Positions 35,601 through 50,600 of a stretch of DNA of 64,000 bases are shown piece after piece. Numbering within the stretch: the stretch's first letter is position 1; every line of letters starts with the position of its first letter. Source of the stretch: Acanthacorydalis orientalis. Taxonomy: Eukaryota > Arthropoda > Insecta > Megaloptera > Corydalidae. The notes beneath the pieces are model-generated. The model saw only the letters and a list, made by a program, of their open reading frames with translations, was not told the DNA's origin and made no database searches. Position numbers and translations under genes: made by a program. Location of the stretch: assembly GCA_034766995.1 (NCBI GenBank), contig CM068320.1, positions 22,398,812 through 22,462,811 of the forward strand. Direction: 5' to 3'.

Positions 35601-38600
35601 AAACGTGCGCGCATGTCAGTTCGGCCATATTTTGCACAGGGCCGGCGCAGTGGCCCCACAAAGTTTGGGTTTCTAGCATTTTCAACTTTTCAGAATTTTC
35701 GATATTTCAATTGCGTTTTTCAACACTTTATCGTGCGAATTGCGCGTTTTAAATGTTTGTACGAGAAAGTACGTGTCGAGAAGATTCGATTACGCTGAAA
35801 ATATCGATAGAAAATTTTCCTCAATTTTTCGACAAAAACGCAAAGGGGGGGGTGTTCTCGATTTCTCAAAAAATTAATTTCGGAAAATTGCAAATTTTTT
35901 TCAATATTATCAAAATATACGCCAGACGAAAACGTGCGCGCATGTCAGTTCGGCCATATTTTGCACAGGGCCGGCGCAGTGGCCCCACAAAGTTTGGGTT
36001 TCTAGCATTTTCAACTTTTCAGAATTTTCGATATTTCAATTGCGTTTTTCAACACTTTATCGTGCGAATTGCGCGTTTTAAATGTTTGTACGAGAAAGTA
36101 CGTGTCGAGAAGATTCGATTACGCTGAAAATATCGATAGAAAATTTTCCTCAATTTTTCGACAAAAACGCAAAGGGGGGGGTGTTCTCGATTTCTCAAAA
36201 AATTAATTTCGGAAAATTGCAAATTTTTTTCAATATTATCAAAATATACGCCAGACGAAAACGTGCGCGCATGTCAGTTCGGCCATATTTTGCACAGGGC
36301 CGGCGCAGTGGCCCCACAAAGTTTGGGTTTCTAGCATTTTCAACTTTTCAGAATTTTCGATATTTCAATTGCGTTTTTCAACACTTTATCGTGCGAATTG
36401 CGCGTTTTAAATGTTTGTACGAGAAAGTACGTGTCGAGAAGATTCGATTACGCTGAAAATATCGATAGAAAATTTTCCTCAATTTTTCGACAAAAACGCA
36501 AAGGGGGGGGTGTTCTCGATTTCTCAAAAAATTAATTTCGGAAAATTGCAAATTTTTTTCAATATTATCAAAATATACGCCAGACGAAAACGTGCGCGCA
36601 TGTCAGTTCGGCCATATTTTGCACAGGGCCGGCGCAGTGGCCCCACAAAGTTTGGGTTTCTAGCATTTTCAACTTTTCAGAATTTTCGATATTTCAATTG
36701 CGTTTTTCAACACTTTATCGTGCGAATTGCGCGTTTTAAATGTTTGTACGAGAAAGTACGTGTCGAGAAGATTCGATTACGCTGAAAATATCGATAGAAA
36801 ATTTTCCTCAATTTTTCGACAAAAACGCAAAGGGGGGGGTGTTCTCGATTTCTCAAAAAATTAATTTCGGAAAATTGCAAATTTTTTTCAATATTATCAA
36901 AATATACGCCAGACGAAAACGTGCGCGCATGTCAGTTCGGCCATATTTTGCACAGGGCCGGCGCAGTGGCCCCACAAAGTTTGGGTTTCTAGCATTTTCA
37001 ACTTTTCAGAATTTTCGATATTTCAATTGCGTTTTTCAACACTTTATCGTGCGAATTGCGCGTTTTAAATGTTTGTACGAGAAAGTACGTGTCGAGAAGA
37101 TTCGATTACGCTGAAAATATCGATAGAAAATTTTCCTCAATTTTTCGACAAAAACGCAAAGGGGGGGGTGTTCTCGATTTCTCAAAAAATTAATTTCGGA
37201 AAATTGCAAATTTTTTTCAATATTATCAAAATATACGCCAGACGAAAACGTGCGCGCATGTCAGTTCGGCCATATTTTGCACAGGGCCGGCGCAGTGGCC
37301 CCACAAAGTTTGGGTTTCTAGCATTTTCAACTTTTCAGAATTTTCGATATTTCAATTGCGTTTTTCAACACTTTATCGTGCGAATTGCGCGTTTTAAATG
37401 TTTGTACGAGAAAGTACGTGTCGAGAAGATTCGATTACGCTGAAAATATCGATAGAAAATTTTCCTCAATTTTTCGACAAAAACGCAAAGGGGGGGGTGT
37501 TCTCGATTTCTCAAAAAATTAATTTCGGAAAATTGCAAATTTTTTTCAATATTATCAAAATATACGCCAGACGAAAACGTGCGCGCATGTCAGTTCGGCC
37601 ATATTTTGCACAGGGCCGGCGCAGTGGCCCCACAAAGTTTGGGTTTCTAGCATTTTCAACTTTTCAGAATTTTCGATATTTCAATTGCGTTTTTCAACAC
37701 TTTATCGTGCGAATTGCGCGTTTTAAATGTTTGTACGAGAAAGTACGTGTCGAGAAGATTCGATTACGCTGAAAATATCGATAGAAAATTTTCCTCAATT
37801 TTTCGACAAAAACGCAAAGGGGGGGGTGTTCTCGATTTCTCAAAAAATTAATTTCGGAAAATTGCAAATTTTTTTCAATATTATCAAAATATACGCCAGA
37901 CGAAAACGTGCGCGCATGTCAGTTCGGCCATATTTTGCACAGGGCCGGCGCAGTGGCCCCACAAAGTTTGGGTTTCTAGCATTTTCAACTTTTCAGAATT
38001 TTCGATATTTCAATTGCGTTTTTCAACACTTTATCGTGCGAATTGCGCGTTTTAAATGTTTGTACGAGAAAGTACGTGTCGAGAAGATTCGATTACGCTG
38101 AAAATATCGATAGAAAATTTTCCTCAATTTTTCGACAAAAACGCAAAGGGGGGGGTGTTCTCGATTTCTCAAAAAATTAATTTCGGAAAATTGCAAATTT
38201 TTTTCAATATTATCAAAATATACGCCAGACGAAAACGTGCGCGCATGTCAGTTCGGCCATATTTTGCACAGGGCCGGCGCAGTGGCCCCACAAAGTTTGG
38301 GTTTCTAGCATTTTCAACTTTTCAGAATTTTCGATATTTCAATTGCGTTTTTCAACACTTTATCGTGCGAATTGCGCGTTTTAAATGTTTGTACGAGAAA
38401 GTACGTGTCGAGAAGATTCGATTACGCTGAAAATATCGATAGAAAATTTTCCTCAATTTTTCGACAAAAACGCAAAGGGGGGGGTGTTCTCGATTTCTCA
38501 AAAAATTAATTTCGGAAAATTGCAAATTTTTTTCAATATTATCAAAATATACGCCAGACGAAAACGTGCGCGCATGTCAGTTCGGCCATATTTTGCACAG

Positions 38601-41600
38601 GGCCGGCGCAGTGGCCCCACAAAGTTTGGGTTTCTAGCATTTTCAACTTTTCAGAATTTTCGATATTTCAATTGCGTTTTTCAACACTTTATCGTGCGAA
38701 TTGCGCGTTTTAAATGTTTGTACGAGAAAGTACGTGTCGAGAAGATTCGATTACGCTGAAAATATCGATAGAAAATTTTCCTCAATTTTTCGACAAAAAC
38801 GCAAAGGGGGGGGTGTTCTCGATTTCTCAAAAAATTAATTTCGGAAAATTGCAAATTTTTTTCAATATTATCAAAATATACGCCAGACGAAAACGTGCGC
38901 GCATGTCAGTTCGGCCATATTTTGCACAGGGCCGGCGCAGTGGCCCCACAAAGTTTGGGTTTCTAGCATTTTCAACTTTTCAGAATTTTCGATATTTCAA
39001 TTGCGTTTTTCAACACTTTATCGTGCGAATTGCGCGTTTTAAATGTTTGTACGAGAAAGTACGTGTCGAGAAGATTCGATTACGCTGAAAATATCGATAG
39101 AAAATTTTCCTCAATTTTTCGACAAAAACGCAAAGGGGGGGGTGTTCTCGATTTCTCAAAAAATTAATTTCGGAAAATTGCAAATTTTTTTCAATATTAT
39201 CAAAATATACGCCAGACGAAAACGTGCGCGCATGTCAGTTCGGCCATATTTTGCACAGGGCCGGCGCAGTGGCCCCACAAAGTTTGGGTTTCTAGCATTT
39301 TCAACTTTTCAGAATTTTCGATATTTCAATTGCGTTTTTCAACACTTTATCGTGCGAATTGCGCGTTTTAAATGTTTGTACGAGAAAGTACGTGTCGAGA
39401 AGATTCGATTACGCTGAAAATATCGATAGAAAATTTTCCTCAATTTTTCGACAAAAACGCAAAGGGGGGGGTGTTCTCGATTTCTCAAAAAATTAATTTC
39501 GGAAAATTGCAAATTTTTTTCAATATTATCAAAATATACGCCAGACGAAAACGTGCGCGCATGTCAGTTCGGCCATATTTTGCACAGGGCCGGCGCAGTG
39601 GCCCCACAAAGTTTGGGTTTCTAGCATTTTCAACTTTTCAGAATTTTCGATATTTCAATTGCGTTTTTCAACACTTTATCGTGCGAATTGCGCGTTTTAA
39701 ATGTTTGTACGAGAAAGTACGTGTCGAGAAGATTCGATTACGCTGAAAATATCGATAGAAAATTTTCCTCAATTTTTCGACAAAAACGCAAAGGGGGGGG
39801 TGTTCTCGATTTCTCAAAAAATTAATTTCGGAAAATTGCAAATTTTTTTCAATATTATCAAAATATACGCCAGACGAAAACGTGCGCGCATGTCAGTTCG
39901 GCCATATTTTGCACAGGGCCGGCGCAGTGGCCCCACAAAGTTTGGGTTTCTAGCATTTTCAACTTTTCAGAATTTTCGATATTTCAATTGCGTTTTTCAA
40001 CACTTTATCGTGCGAATTGCGCGTTTTAAATGTTTGTACGAGAAAGTACGTGTCGAGAAGATTCGATTACGCTGAAAATATCGATAGAAAATTTTCCTCA
40101 ATTTTTCGACAAAAACGCAAAGGGGGGGGTGTTCTCGATTTCTCAAAAAATTAATTTCGGAAAATTGCAAATTTTTTTCAATATTATCAAAATATACGCC
40201 AGACGAAAACGTGCGCGCATGTCAGTTCGGCCATATTTTGCACAGGGCCGGCGCAGTGGCCCCACAAAGTTTGGGTTTCTAGCATTTTCAACTTTTCAGA
40301 ATTTTCGATATTTCAATTGCGTTTTTCAACACTTTATCGTGCGAATTGCGCGTTTTAAATGTTTGTACGAGAAAGTACGTGTCGAGAAGATTCGATTACG
40401 CTGAAAATATCGATAGAAAATTTTCCTCAATTTTTCGACAAAAACGCAAAGGGGGGGGTGTTCTCGATTTCTCAAAAAATTAATTTCGGAAAATTGCAAA
40501 TTTTTTTCAATATTATCAAAATATACGCCAGACGAAAACGTGCGCGCATGTCAGTTCGGCCATATTTTGCACAGGGCCGGCGCAGTGGCCCCACAAAGTT
40601 TGGGTTTCTAGCATTTTCAACTTTTCAGAATTTTCGATATTTCAATTGCGTTTTTCAACACTTTATCGTGCGAATTGCGCGTTTTAAATGTTTGTACGAG
40701 AAAGTACGTGTCGAGAAGATTCGATTACGCTGAAAATATCGATAGAAAATTTTCCTCAATTTTTCGACAAAAACGCAAAGGGGGGGGTGTTCTCGATTTC
40801 TCAAAAAATTAATTTCGGAAAATTGCAAATTTTTTTCAATATTATCAAAATATACGCCAGACGAAAACGTGCGCGCATGTCAGTTCGGCCATATTTTGCA
40901 CAGGGCCGGCGCAGTGGCCCCACAAAGTTTGGGTTTCTAGCATTTTCAACTTTTCAGAATTTTCGATATTTCAATTGCGTTTTTCAACACTTTATCGTGC
41001 GAATTGCGCGTTTTAAATGTTTGTACGAGAAAGTACGTGTCGAGAAGATTCGATTACGCTGAAAATATCGATAGAAAATTTTCCTCAATTTTTCGACAAA
41101 AACGCAAAGGGGGGGGTGTTCTCGATTTCTCAAAAAATTAATTTCGGAAAATTGCAAATTTTTTTCAATATTATCAAAATATACGCCAGACGAAAACGTG
41201 CGCGCATGTCAGTTCGGCCATATTTTGCACAGGGCCGGCGCAGTGGCCCCACAAAGTTTGGGTTTCTAGCATTTTCAACTTTTCAGAATTTTCGATATTT
41301 CAATTGCGTTTTTCAACACTTTATCGTGCGAATTGCGCGTTTTAAATGTTTGTACGAGAAAGTACGTGTCGAGAAGATTCGATTACGCTGAAAATATCGA
41401 TAGAAAATTTTCCTCAATTTTTCGACAAAAACGCAAAGGGGGGGGTGTTCTCGATTTCTCAAAAAATTAATTTCGGAAAATTGCAAATTTTTTTCAATAT
41501 TATCAAAATATACGCCAGACGAAAACGTGCGCGCATGTCAGTTCGGCCATATTTTGCACAGGGCCGGCGCAGTGGCCCCACAAAGTTTGGGTTTCTAGCA

Positions 41601-44600
41601 TTTTCAACTTTTCAGAATTTTCGATATTTCAATTGCGTTTTTCAACACTTTATCGTGCGAATTGCGCGTTTTAAATGTTTGTACGAGAAAGTACGTGTCG
41701 AGAAGATTCGATTACGCTGAAAATATCGATAGAAAATTTTCCTCAATTTTTCGACAAAAACGCAAAGGGGGGGGTGTTCTCGATTTCTCAAAAAATTAAT
41801 TTCGGAAAATTGCAAATTTTTTTCAATATTATCAAAATATACGCCAGACGAAAACGTGCGCGCATGTCAGTTCGGCCATATTTTGCACAGGGCCGGCGCA
41901 GTGGCCCCACAAAGTTTGGGTTTCTAGCATTTTCAACTTTTCAGAATTTTCGATATTTCAATTGCGTTTTTCAACACTTTATCGTGCGAATTGCGCGTTT
42001 TAAATGTTTGTACGAGAAAGTACGTGTCGAGAAGATTCGATTACGCTGAAAATATCGATAGAAAATTTTCCTCAATTTTTCGACAAAAACGCAAAGGGGG
42101 GGGTGTTCTCGATTTCTCAAAAAATTAATTTCGGAAAATTGCAAATTTTTTTCAATATTATCAAAATATACGCCAGACGAAAACGTGCGCGCATGTCAGT
42201 TCGGCCATATTTTGCACAGGGCCGGCGCAGTGGCCCCACAAAGTTTGGGTTTCTAGCATTTTCAACTTTTCAGAATTTTCGATATTTCAATTGCGTTTTT
42301 CAACACTTTATCGTGCGAATTGCGCGTTTTAAATGTTTGTACGAGAAAGTACGTGTCGAGAAGATTCGATTACGCTGAAAATATCGATAGAAAATTTTCC
42401 TCAATTTTTCGACAAAAACGCAAAGGGGGGGGTGTTCTCGATTTCTCAAAAAATTAATTTCGGAAAATTGCAAATTTTTTTCAATATTATCAAAATATAC
42501 GCCAGACGAAAACGTGCGCGCATGTCAGTTCGGCCATATTTTGCACAGGGCCGGCGCAGTGGCCCCACAAAGTTTGGGTTTCTAGCATTTTCAACTTTTC
42601 AGAATTTTCGATATTTCAATTGCGTTTTTCAACACTTTATCGTGCGAATTGCGCGTTTTAAATGTTTGTACGAGAAAGTACGTGTCGAGAAGATTCGATT
42701 ACGCTGAAAATATCGATAGAAAATTTTCCTCAATTTTTCGACAAAAACGCAAAGGGGGGGGTGTTCTCGATTTCTCAAAAAATTAATTTCGGAAAATTGC
42801 AAATTTTTTTCAATATTATCAAAATATACGCCAGACGAAAACGTGCGCGCATGTCAGTTCGGCCATATTTTGCACAGGGCCGGCGCAGTGGCCCCACAAA
42901 GTTTGGGTTTCTAGCATTTTCAACTTTTCAGAATTTTCGATATTTCAATTGCGTTTTTCAACACTTTATCGTGCGAATTGCGCGTTTTAAATGTTTGTAC
43001 GAGAAAGTACGTGTCGAGAAGATTCGATTACGCTGAAAATATCGATAGAAAATTTTCCTCAATTTTTCGACAAAAACGCAAAGGGGGGGGTGTTCTCGAT
43101 TTCTCAAAAAATTAATTTCGGAAAATTGCAAATTTTTTTCAATATTATCAAAATATACGCCAGACGAAAACGTGCGCGCATGTCAGTTCGGCCATATTTT
43201 GCACAGGGCCGGCGCAGTGGCCCCACAAAGTTTGGGTTTCTAGCATTTTCAACTTTTCAGAATTTTCGATATTTCAATTGCGTTTTTCAACACTTTATCG
43301 TGCGAATTGCGCGTTTTAAATGTTTGTACGAGAAAGTACGTGTCGAGAAGATTCGATTACGCTGAAAATATCGATAGAAAATTTTCCTCAATTTTTCGAC
43401 AAAAACGCAAAGGGGGGGGTGTTCTCGATTTCTCAAAAAATTAATTTCGGAAAATTGCAAATTTTTTTCAATATTATCAAAATATACGCCAGACGAAAAC
43501 GTGCGCGCATGTCAGTTCGGCCATATTTTGCACAGGGCCGGCGCAGTGGCCCCACAAAGTTTGGGTTTCTAGCATTTTCAACTTTTCAGAATTTTCGATA
43601 TTTCAATTGCGTTTTTCAACACTTTATCGTGCGAATTGCGCGTTTTAAATGTTTGTACGAGAAAGTACGTGTCGAGAAGATTCGATTACGCTGAAAATAT
43701 CGATAGAAAATTTTCCTCAATTTTTCGACAAAAACGCAAAGGGGGGGGTGTTCTCGATTTCTCAAAAAATTAATTTCGGAAAATTGCAAATTTTTTTCAA
43801 TATTATCAAAATATACGCCAGACGAAAACGTGCGCGCATGTCAGTTCGGCCATATTTTGCACAGGGCCGGCGCAGTGGCCCCACAAAGTTTGGGTTTCTA
43901 GCATTTTCAACTTTTCAGAATTTTCGATATTTCAATTGCGTTTTTCAACACTTTATCGTGCGAATTGCGCGTTTTAAATGTTTGTACGAGAAAGTACGTG
44001 TCGAGAAGATTCGATTACGCTGAAAATATCGATAGAAAATTTTCCTCAATTTTTCGACAAAAACGCAAAGGGGGGGGTGTTCTCGATTTCTCAAAAAATT
44101 AATTTCGGAAAATTGCAAATTTTTTTCAATATTATCAAAATATACGCCAGACGAAAACGTGCGCGCATGTCAGTTCGGCCATATTTTGCACAGGGCCGGC
44201 GCAGTGGCCCCACAAAGTTTGGGTTTCTAGCATTTTCAACTTTTCAGAATTTTCGATATTTCAATTGCGTTTTTCAACACTTTATCGTGCGAATTGCGCG
44301 TTTTAAATGTTTGTACGAGAAAGTACGTGTCGAGAAGATTCGATTACGCTGAAAATATCGATAGAAAATTTTCCTCAATTTTTCGACAAAAACGCAAAGG
44401 GGGGGGTGTTCTCGATTTCTCAAAAAATTAATTTCGGAAAATTGCAAATTTTTTTCAATATTATCAAAATATACGCCAGACGAAAACGTGCGCGCATGTC
44501 AGTTCGGCCATATTTTGCACAGGGCCGGCGCAGTGGCCCCACAAAGTTTGGGTTTCTAGCATTTTCAACTTTTCAGAATTTTCGATATTTCAATTGCGTT

Positions 44601-47600
44601 TTTCAACACTTTATCGTGCGAATTGCGCGTTTTAAATGTTTGTACGAGAAAGTACGTGTCGAGAAGATTCGATTACGCTGAAAATATCGATAGAAAATTT
44701 TCCTCAATTTTTCGACAAAAACGCAAAGGGGGGGGTGTTCTCGATTTCTCAAAAAATTAATTTCGGAAAATTGCAAATTTTTTTCAATATTATCAAAATA
44801 TACGCCAGACGAAAACGTGCGCGCATGTCAGTTCGGCCATATTTTGCACAGGGCCGGCGCAGTGGCCCCACAAAGTTTGGGTTTCTAGCATTTTCAACTT
44901 TTCAGAATTTTCGATATTTCAATTGCGTTTTTCAACACTTTATCGTGCGAATTGCGCGTTTTAAATGTTTGTACGAGAAAGTACGTGTCGAGAAGATTCG
45001 ATTACGCTGAAAATATCGATAGAAAATTTTCCTCAATTTTTCGACAAAAACGCAAAGGGGGGGGTGTTCTCGATTTCTCAAAAAATTAATTTCGGAAAAT
45101 TGCAAATTTTTTTCAATATTATCAAAATATACGCCAGACGAAAACGTGCGCGCATGTCAGTTCGGCCATATTTTGCACAGGGCCGGCGCAGTGGCCCCAC
45201 AAAGTTTGGGTTTCTAGCATTTTCAACTTTTCAGAATTTTCGATATTTCAATTGCGTTTTTCAACACTTTATCGTGCGAATTGCGCGTTTTAAATGTTTG
45301 TACGAGAAAGTACGTGTCGAGAAGATTCGATTACGCTGAAAATATCGATAGAAAATTTTCCTCAATTTTTCGACAAAAACGCAAAGGGGGGGGTGTTCTC
45401 GATTTCTCAAAAAATTAATTTCGGAAAATTGCAAATTTTTTTCAATATTATCAAAATATACGCCAGACGAAAACGTGCGCGCATGTCAGTTCGGCCATAT
45501 TTTGCACAGGGCCGGCGCAGTGGCCCCACAAAGTTTGGGTTTCTAGCATTTTCAACTTTTCAGAATTTTCGATATTTCAATTGCGTTTTTCAACACTTTA
45601 TCGTGCGAATTGCGCGTTTTAAATGTTTGTACGAGAAAGTACGTGTCGAGAAGATTCGATTACGCTGAAAATATCGATAGAAAATTTTCCTCAATTTTTC
45701 GACAAAAACGCAAAGGGGGGGGTGTTCTCGATTTCTCAAAAAATTAATTTCGGAAAATTGCAAATTTTTTTCAATATTATCAAAATATACGCCAGACGAA
45801 AACGTGCGCGCATGTCAGTTCGGCCATATTTTGCACAGGGCCGGCGCAGTGGCCCCACAAAGTTTGGGTTTCTAGCATTTTCAACTTTTCAGAATTTTCG
45901 ATATTTCAATTGCGTTTTTCAACACTTTATCGTGCGAATTGCGCGTTTTAAATGTTTGTACGAGAAAGTACGTGTCGAGAAGATTCGATTACGCTGAAAA
46001 TATCGATAGAAAATTTTCCTCAATTTTTCGACAAAAACGCAAAGGGGGGGGTGTTCTCGATTTCTCAAAAAATTAATTTCGGAAAATTGCAAATTTTTTT
46101 CAATATTATCAAAATATACGCCAGACGAAAACGTGCGCGCATGTCAGTTCGGCCATATTTTGCACAGGGCCGGCGCAGTGGCCCCACAAAGTTTGGGTTT
46201 CTAGCATTTTCAACTTTTCAGAATTTTCGATATTTCAATTGCGTTTTTCAACACTTTATCGTGCGAATTGCGCGTTTTAAATGTTTGTACGAGAAAGTAC
46301 GTGTCGAGAAGATTCGATTACGCTGAAAATATCGATAGAAAATTTTCCTCAATTTTTCGACAAAAACGCAAAGGGGGGGGTGTTCTCGATTTCTCAAAAA
46401 ATTAATTTCGGAAAATTGCAAATTTTTTTCAATATTATCAAAATATACGCCAGACGAAAACGTGCGCGCATGTCAGTTCGGCCATATTTTGCACAGGGCC
46501 GGCGCAGTGGCCCCACAAAGTTTGGGTTTCTAGCATTTTCAACTTTTCAGAATTTTCGATATTTCAATTGCGTTTTTCAACACTTTATCGTGCGAATTGC
46601 GCGTTTTAAATGTTTGTACGAGAAAGTACGTGTCGAGAAGATTCGATTACGCTGAAAATATCGATAGAAAATTTTCCTCAATTTTTCGACAAAAACGCAA
46701 AGGGGGGGGTGTTCTCGATTTCTCAAAAAATTAATTTCGGAAAATTGCAAATTTTTTTCAATATTATCAAAATATACGCCAGACGAAAACGTGCGCGCAT
46801 GTCAGTTCGGCCATATTTTGCACAGGGCCGGCGCAGTGGCCCCACAAAGTTTGGGTTTCTAGCATTTTCAACTTTTCAGAATTTTCGATATTTCAATTGC
46901 GTTTTTCAACACTTTATCGTGCGAATTGCGCGTTTTAAATGTTTGTACGAGAAAGTACGTGTCGAGAAGATTCGATTACGCTGAAAATATCGATAGAAAA
47001 TTTTCCTCAATTTTTCGACAAAAACGCAAAGGGGGGGGTGTTCTCGATTTCTCAAAAAATTAATTTCGGAAAATTGCAAATTTTTTTCAATATTATCAAA
47101 ATATACGCCAGACGAAAACGTGCGCGCATGTCAGTTCGGCCATATTTTGCACAGGGCCGGCGCAGTGGCCCCACAAAGTTTGGGTTTCTAGCATTTTCAA
47201 CTTTTCAGAATTTTCGATATTTCAATTGCGTTTTTCAACACTTTATCGTGCGAATTGCGCGTTTTAAATGTTTGTACGAGAAAGTACGTGTCGAGAAGAT
47301 TCGATTACGCTGAAAATATCGATAGAAAATTTTCCTCAATTTTTCGACAAAAACGCAAAGGGGGGGGTGTTCTCGATTTCTCAAAAAATTAATTTCGGAA
47401 AATTGCAAATTTTTTTCAATATTATCAAAATATACGCCAGACGAAAACGTGCGCGCATGTCAGTTCGGCCATATTTTGCACAGGGCCGGCGCAGTGGCCC
47501 CACAAAGTTTGGGTTTCTAGCATTTTCAACTTTTCAGAATTTTCGATATTTCAATTGCGTTTTTCAACACTTTATCGTGCGAATTGCGCGTTTTAAATGT

Positions 47601-50600
47601 TTGTACGAGAAAGTACGTGTCGAGAAGATTCGATTACGCTGAAAATATCGATAGAAAATTTTCCTCAATTTTTCGACAAAAACGCAAAGGGGGGGGTGTT
47701 CTCGATTTCTCAAAAAATTAATTTCGGAAAATTGCAAATTTTTTTCAATATTATCAAAATATACGCCAGACGAAAACGTGCGCGCATGTCAGTTCGGCCA
47801 TATTTTGCACAGGGCCGGCGCAGTGGCCCCACAAAGTTTGGGTTTCTAGCATTTTCAACTTTTCAGAATTTTCGATATTTCAATTGCGTTTTTCAACACT
47901 TTATCGTGCGAATTGCGCGTTTTAAATGTTTGTACGAGAAAGTACGTGTCGAGAAGATTCGATTACGCTGAAAATATCGATAGAAAATTTTCCTCAATTT
48001 TTCGACAAAAACGCAAAGGGGGGGGTGTTCTCGATTTCTCAAAAAATTAATTTCGGAAAATTGCAAATTTTTTTCAATATTATCAAAATATACGCCAGAC
48101 GAAAACGTGCGCGCATGTCAGTTCGGCCATATTTTGCACAGGGCCGGCGCAGTGGCCCCACAAAGTTTGGGTTTCTAGCATTTTCAACTTTTCAGAATTT
48201 TCGATATTTCAATTGCGTTTTTCAACACTTTATCGTGCGAATTGCGCGTTTTAAATGTTTGTACGAGAAAGTACGTGTCGAGAAGATTCGATTACGCTGA
48301 AAATATCGATAGAAAATTTTCCTCAATTTTTCGACAAAAACGCAAAGGGGGGGGTGTTCTCGATTTCTCAAAAAATTAATTTCGGAAAATTGCAAATTTT
48401 TTTCAATATTATCAAAATATACGCCAGACGAAAACGTGCGCGCATGTCAGTTCGGCCATATTTTGCACAGGGCCGGCGCAGTGGCCCCACAAAGTTTGGG
48501 TTTCTAGCATTTTCAACTTTTCAGAATTTTCGATATTTCAATTGCGTTTTTCAACACTTTATCGTGCGAATTGCGCGTTTTAAATGTTTGTACGAGAAAG
48601 TACGTGTCGAGAAGATTCGATTACGCTGAAAATATCGATAGAAAATTTTCCTCAATTTTTCGACAAAAACGCAAAGGGGGGGGTGTTCTCGATTTCTCAA
48701 AAAATTAATTTCGGAAAATTGCAAATTTTTTTCAATATTATCAAAATATACGCCAGACGAAAACGTGCGCGCATGTCAGTTCGGCCATATTTTGCACAGG
48801 GCCGGCGCAGTGGCCCCACAAAGTTTGGGTTTCTAGCATTTTCAACTTTTCAGAATTTTCGATATTTCAATTGCGTTTTTCAACACTTTATCGTGCGAAT
48901 TGCGCGTTTTAAATGTTTGTACGAGAAAGTACGTGTCGAGAAGATTCGATTACGCTGAAAATATCGATAGAAAATTTTCCTCAATTTTTCGACAAAAACG
49001 CAAAGGGGGGGGTGTTCTCGATTTCTCAAAAAATTAATTTCGGAAAATTGCAAATTTTTTTCAATATTATCAAAATATACGCCAGACGAAAACGTGCGCG
49101 CATGTCAGTTCGGCCATATTTTGCACAGGGCCGGCGCAGTGGCCCCACAAAGTTTGGGTTTCTAGCATTTTCAACTTTTCAGAATTTTCGATATTTCAAT
49201 TGCGTTTTTCAACACTTTATCGTGCGAATTGCGCGTTTTAAATGTTTGTACGAGAAAGTACGTGTCGAGAAGATTCGATTACGCTGAAAATATCGATAGA
49301 AAATTTTCCTCAATTTTTCGACAAAAACGCAAAGGGGGGGGTGTTCTCGATTTCTCAAAAAATTAATTTCGGAAAATTGCAAATTTTTTTCAATATTATC
49401 AAAATATACGCCAGACGAAAACGTGCGCGCATGTCAGTTCGGCCATATTTTGCACAGGGCCGGCGCAGTGGCCCCACAAAGTTTGGGTTTCTAGCATTTT
49501 CAACTTTTCAGAATTTTCGATATTTCAATTGCGTTTTTCAACACTTTATCGTGCGAATTGCGCGTTTTAAATGTTTGTACGAGAAAGTACGTGTCGAGAA
49601 GATTCGATTACGCTGAAAATATCGATAGAAAATTTTCCTCAATTTTTCGACAAAAACGCAAAGGGGGGGGTGTTCTCGATTTCTCAAAAAATTAATTTCG
49701 GAAAATTGCAAATTTTTTTCAATATTATCAAAATATACGCCAGACGAAAACGTGCGCGCATGTCAGTTCGGCCATATTTTGCACAGGGCCGGCGCAGTGG
49801 CCCCACAAAGTTTGGGTTTCTAGCATTTTCAACTTTTCAGAATTTTCGATATTTCAATTGCGTTTTTCAACACTTTATCGTGCGAATTGCGCGTTTTAAA
49901 TGTTTGTACGAGAAAGTACGTGTCGAGAAGATTCGATTACGCTGAAAATATCGATAGAAAATTTTCCTCAATTTTTCGACAAAAACGCAAAGGGGGGGGT
50001 GTTCTCGATTTCTCAAAAAATTAATTTCGGAAAATTGCAAATTTTTTTCAATATTATCAAAATATACGCCAGACGAAAACGTGCGCGCATGTCAGTTCGG
50101 CCATATTTTGCACAGGGCCGGCGCAGTGGCCCCACAAAGTTTGGGTTTCTAGCATTTTCAACTTTTCAGAATTTTCGATATTTCAATTGCGTTTTTCAAC
50201 ACTTTATCGTGCGAATTGCGCGTTTTAAATGTTTGTACGAGAAAGTACGTGTCGAGAAGATTCGATTACGCTGAAAATATCGATAGAAAATTTTCCTCAA
50301 TTTTTCGACAAAAACGCAAAGGGGGGGGTGTTCTCGATTTCTCAAAAAATTAATTTCGGAAAATTGCAAATTTTTTTCAATATTATCAAAATATACGCCA
50401 GACGAAAACGTGCGCGCATGTCAGTTCGGCCATATTTTGCACAGGGCCGGCGCAGTGGCCCCACAAAGTTTGGGTTTCTAGCATTTTCAACTTTTCAGAA
50501 TTTTCGATATTTCAATTGCGTTTTTCAACACTTTATCGTGCGAATTGCGCGTTTTAAATGTTTGTACGAGAAAGTACGTGTCGAGAAGATTCGATTACGC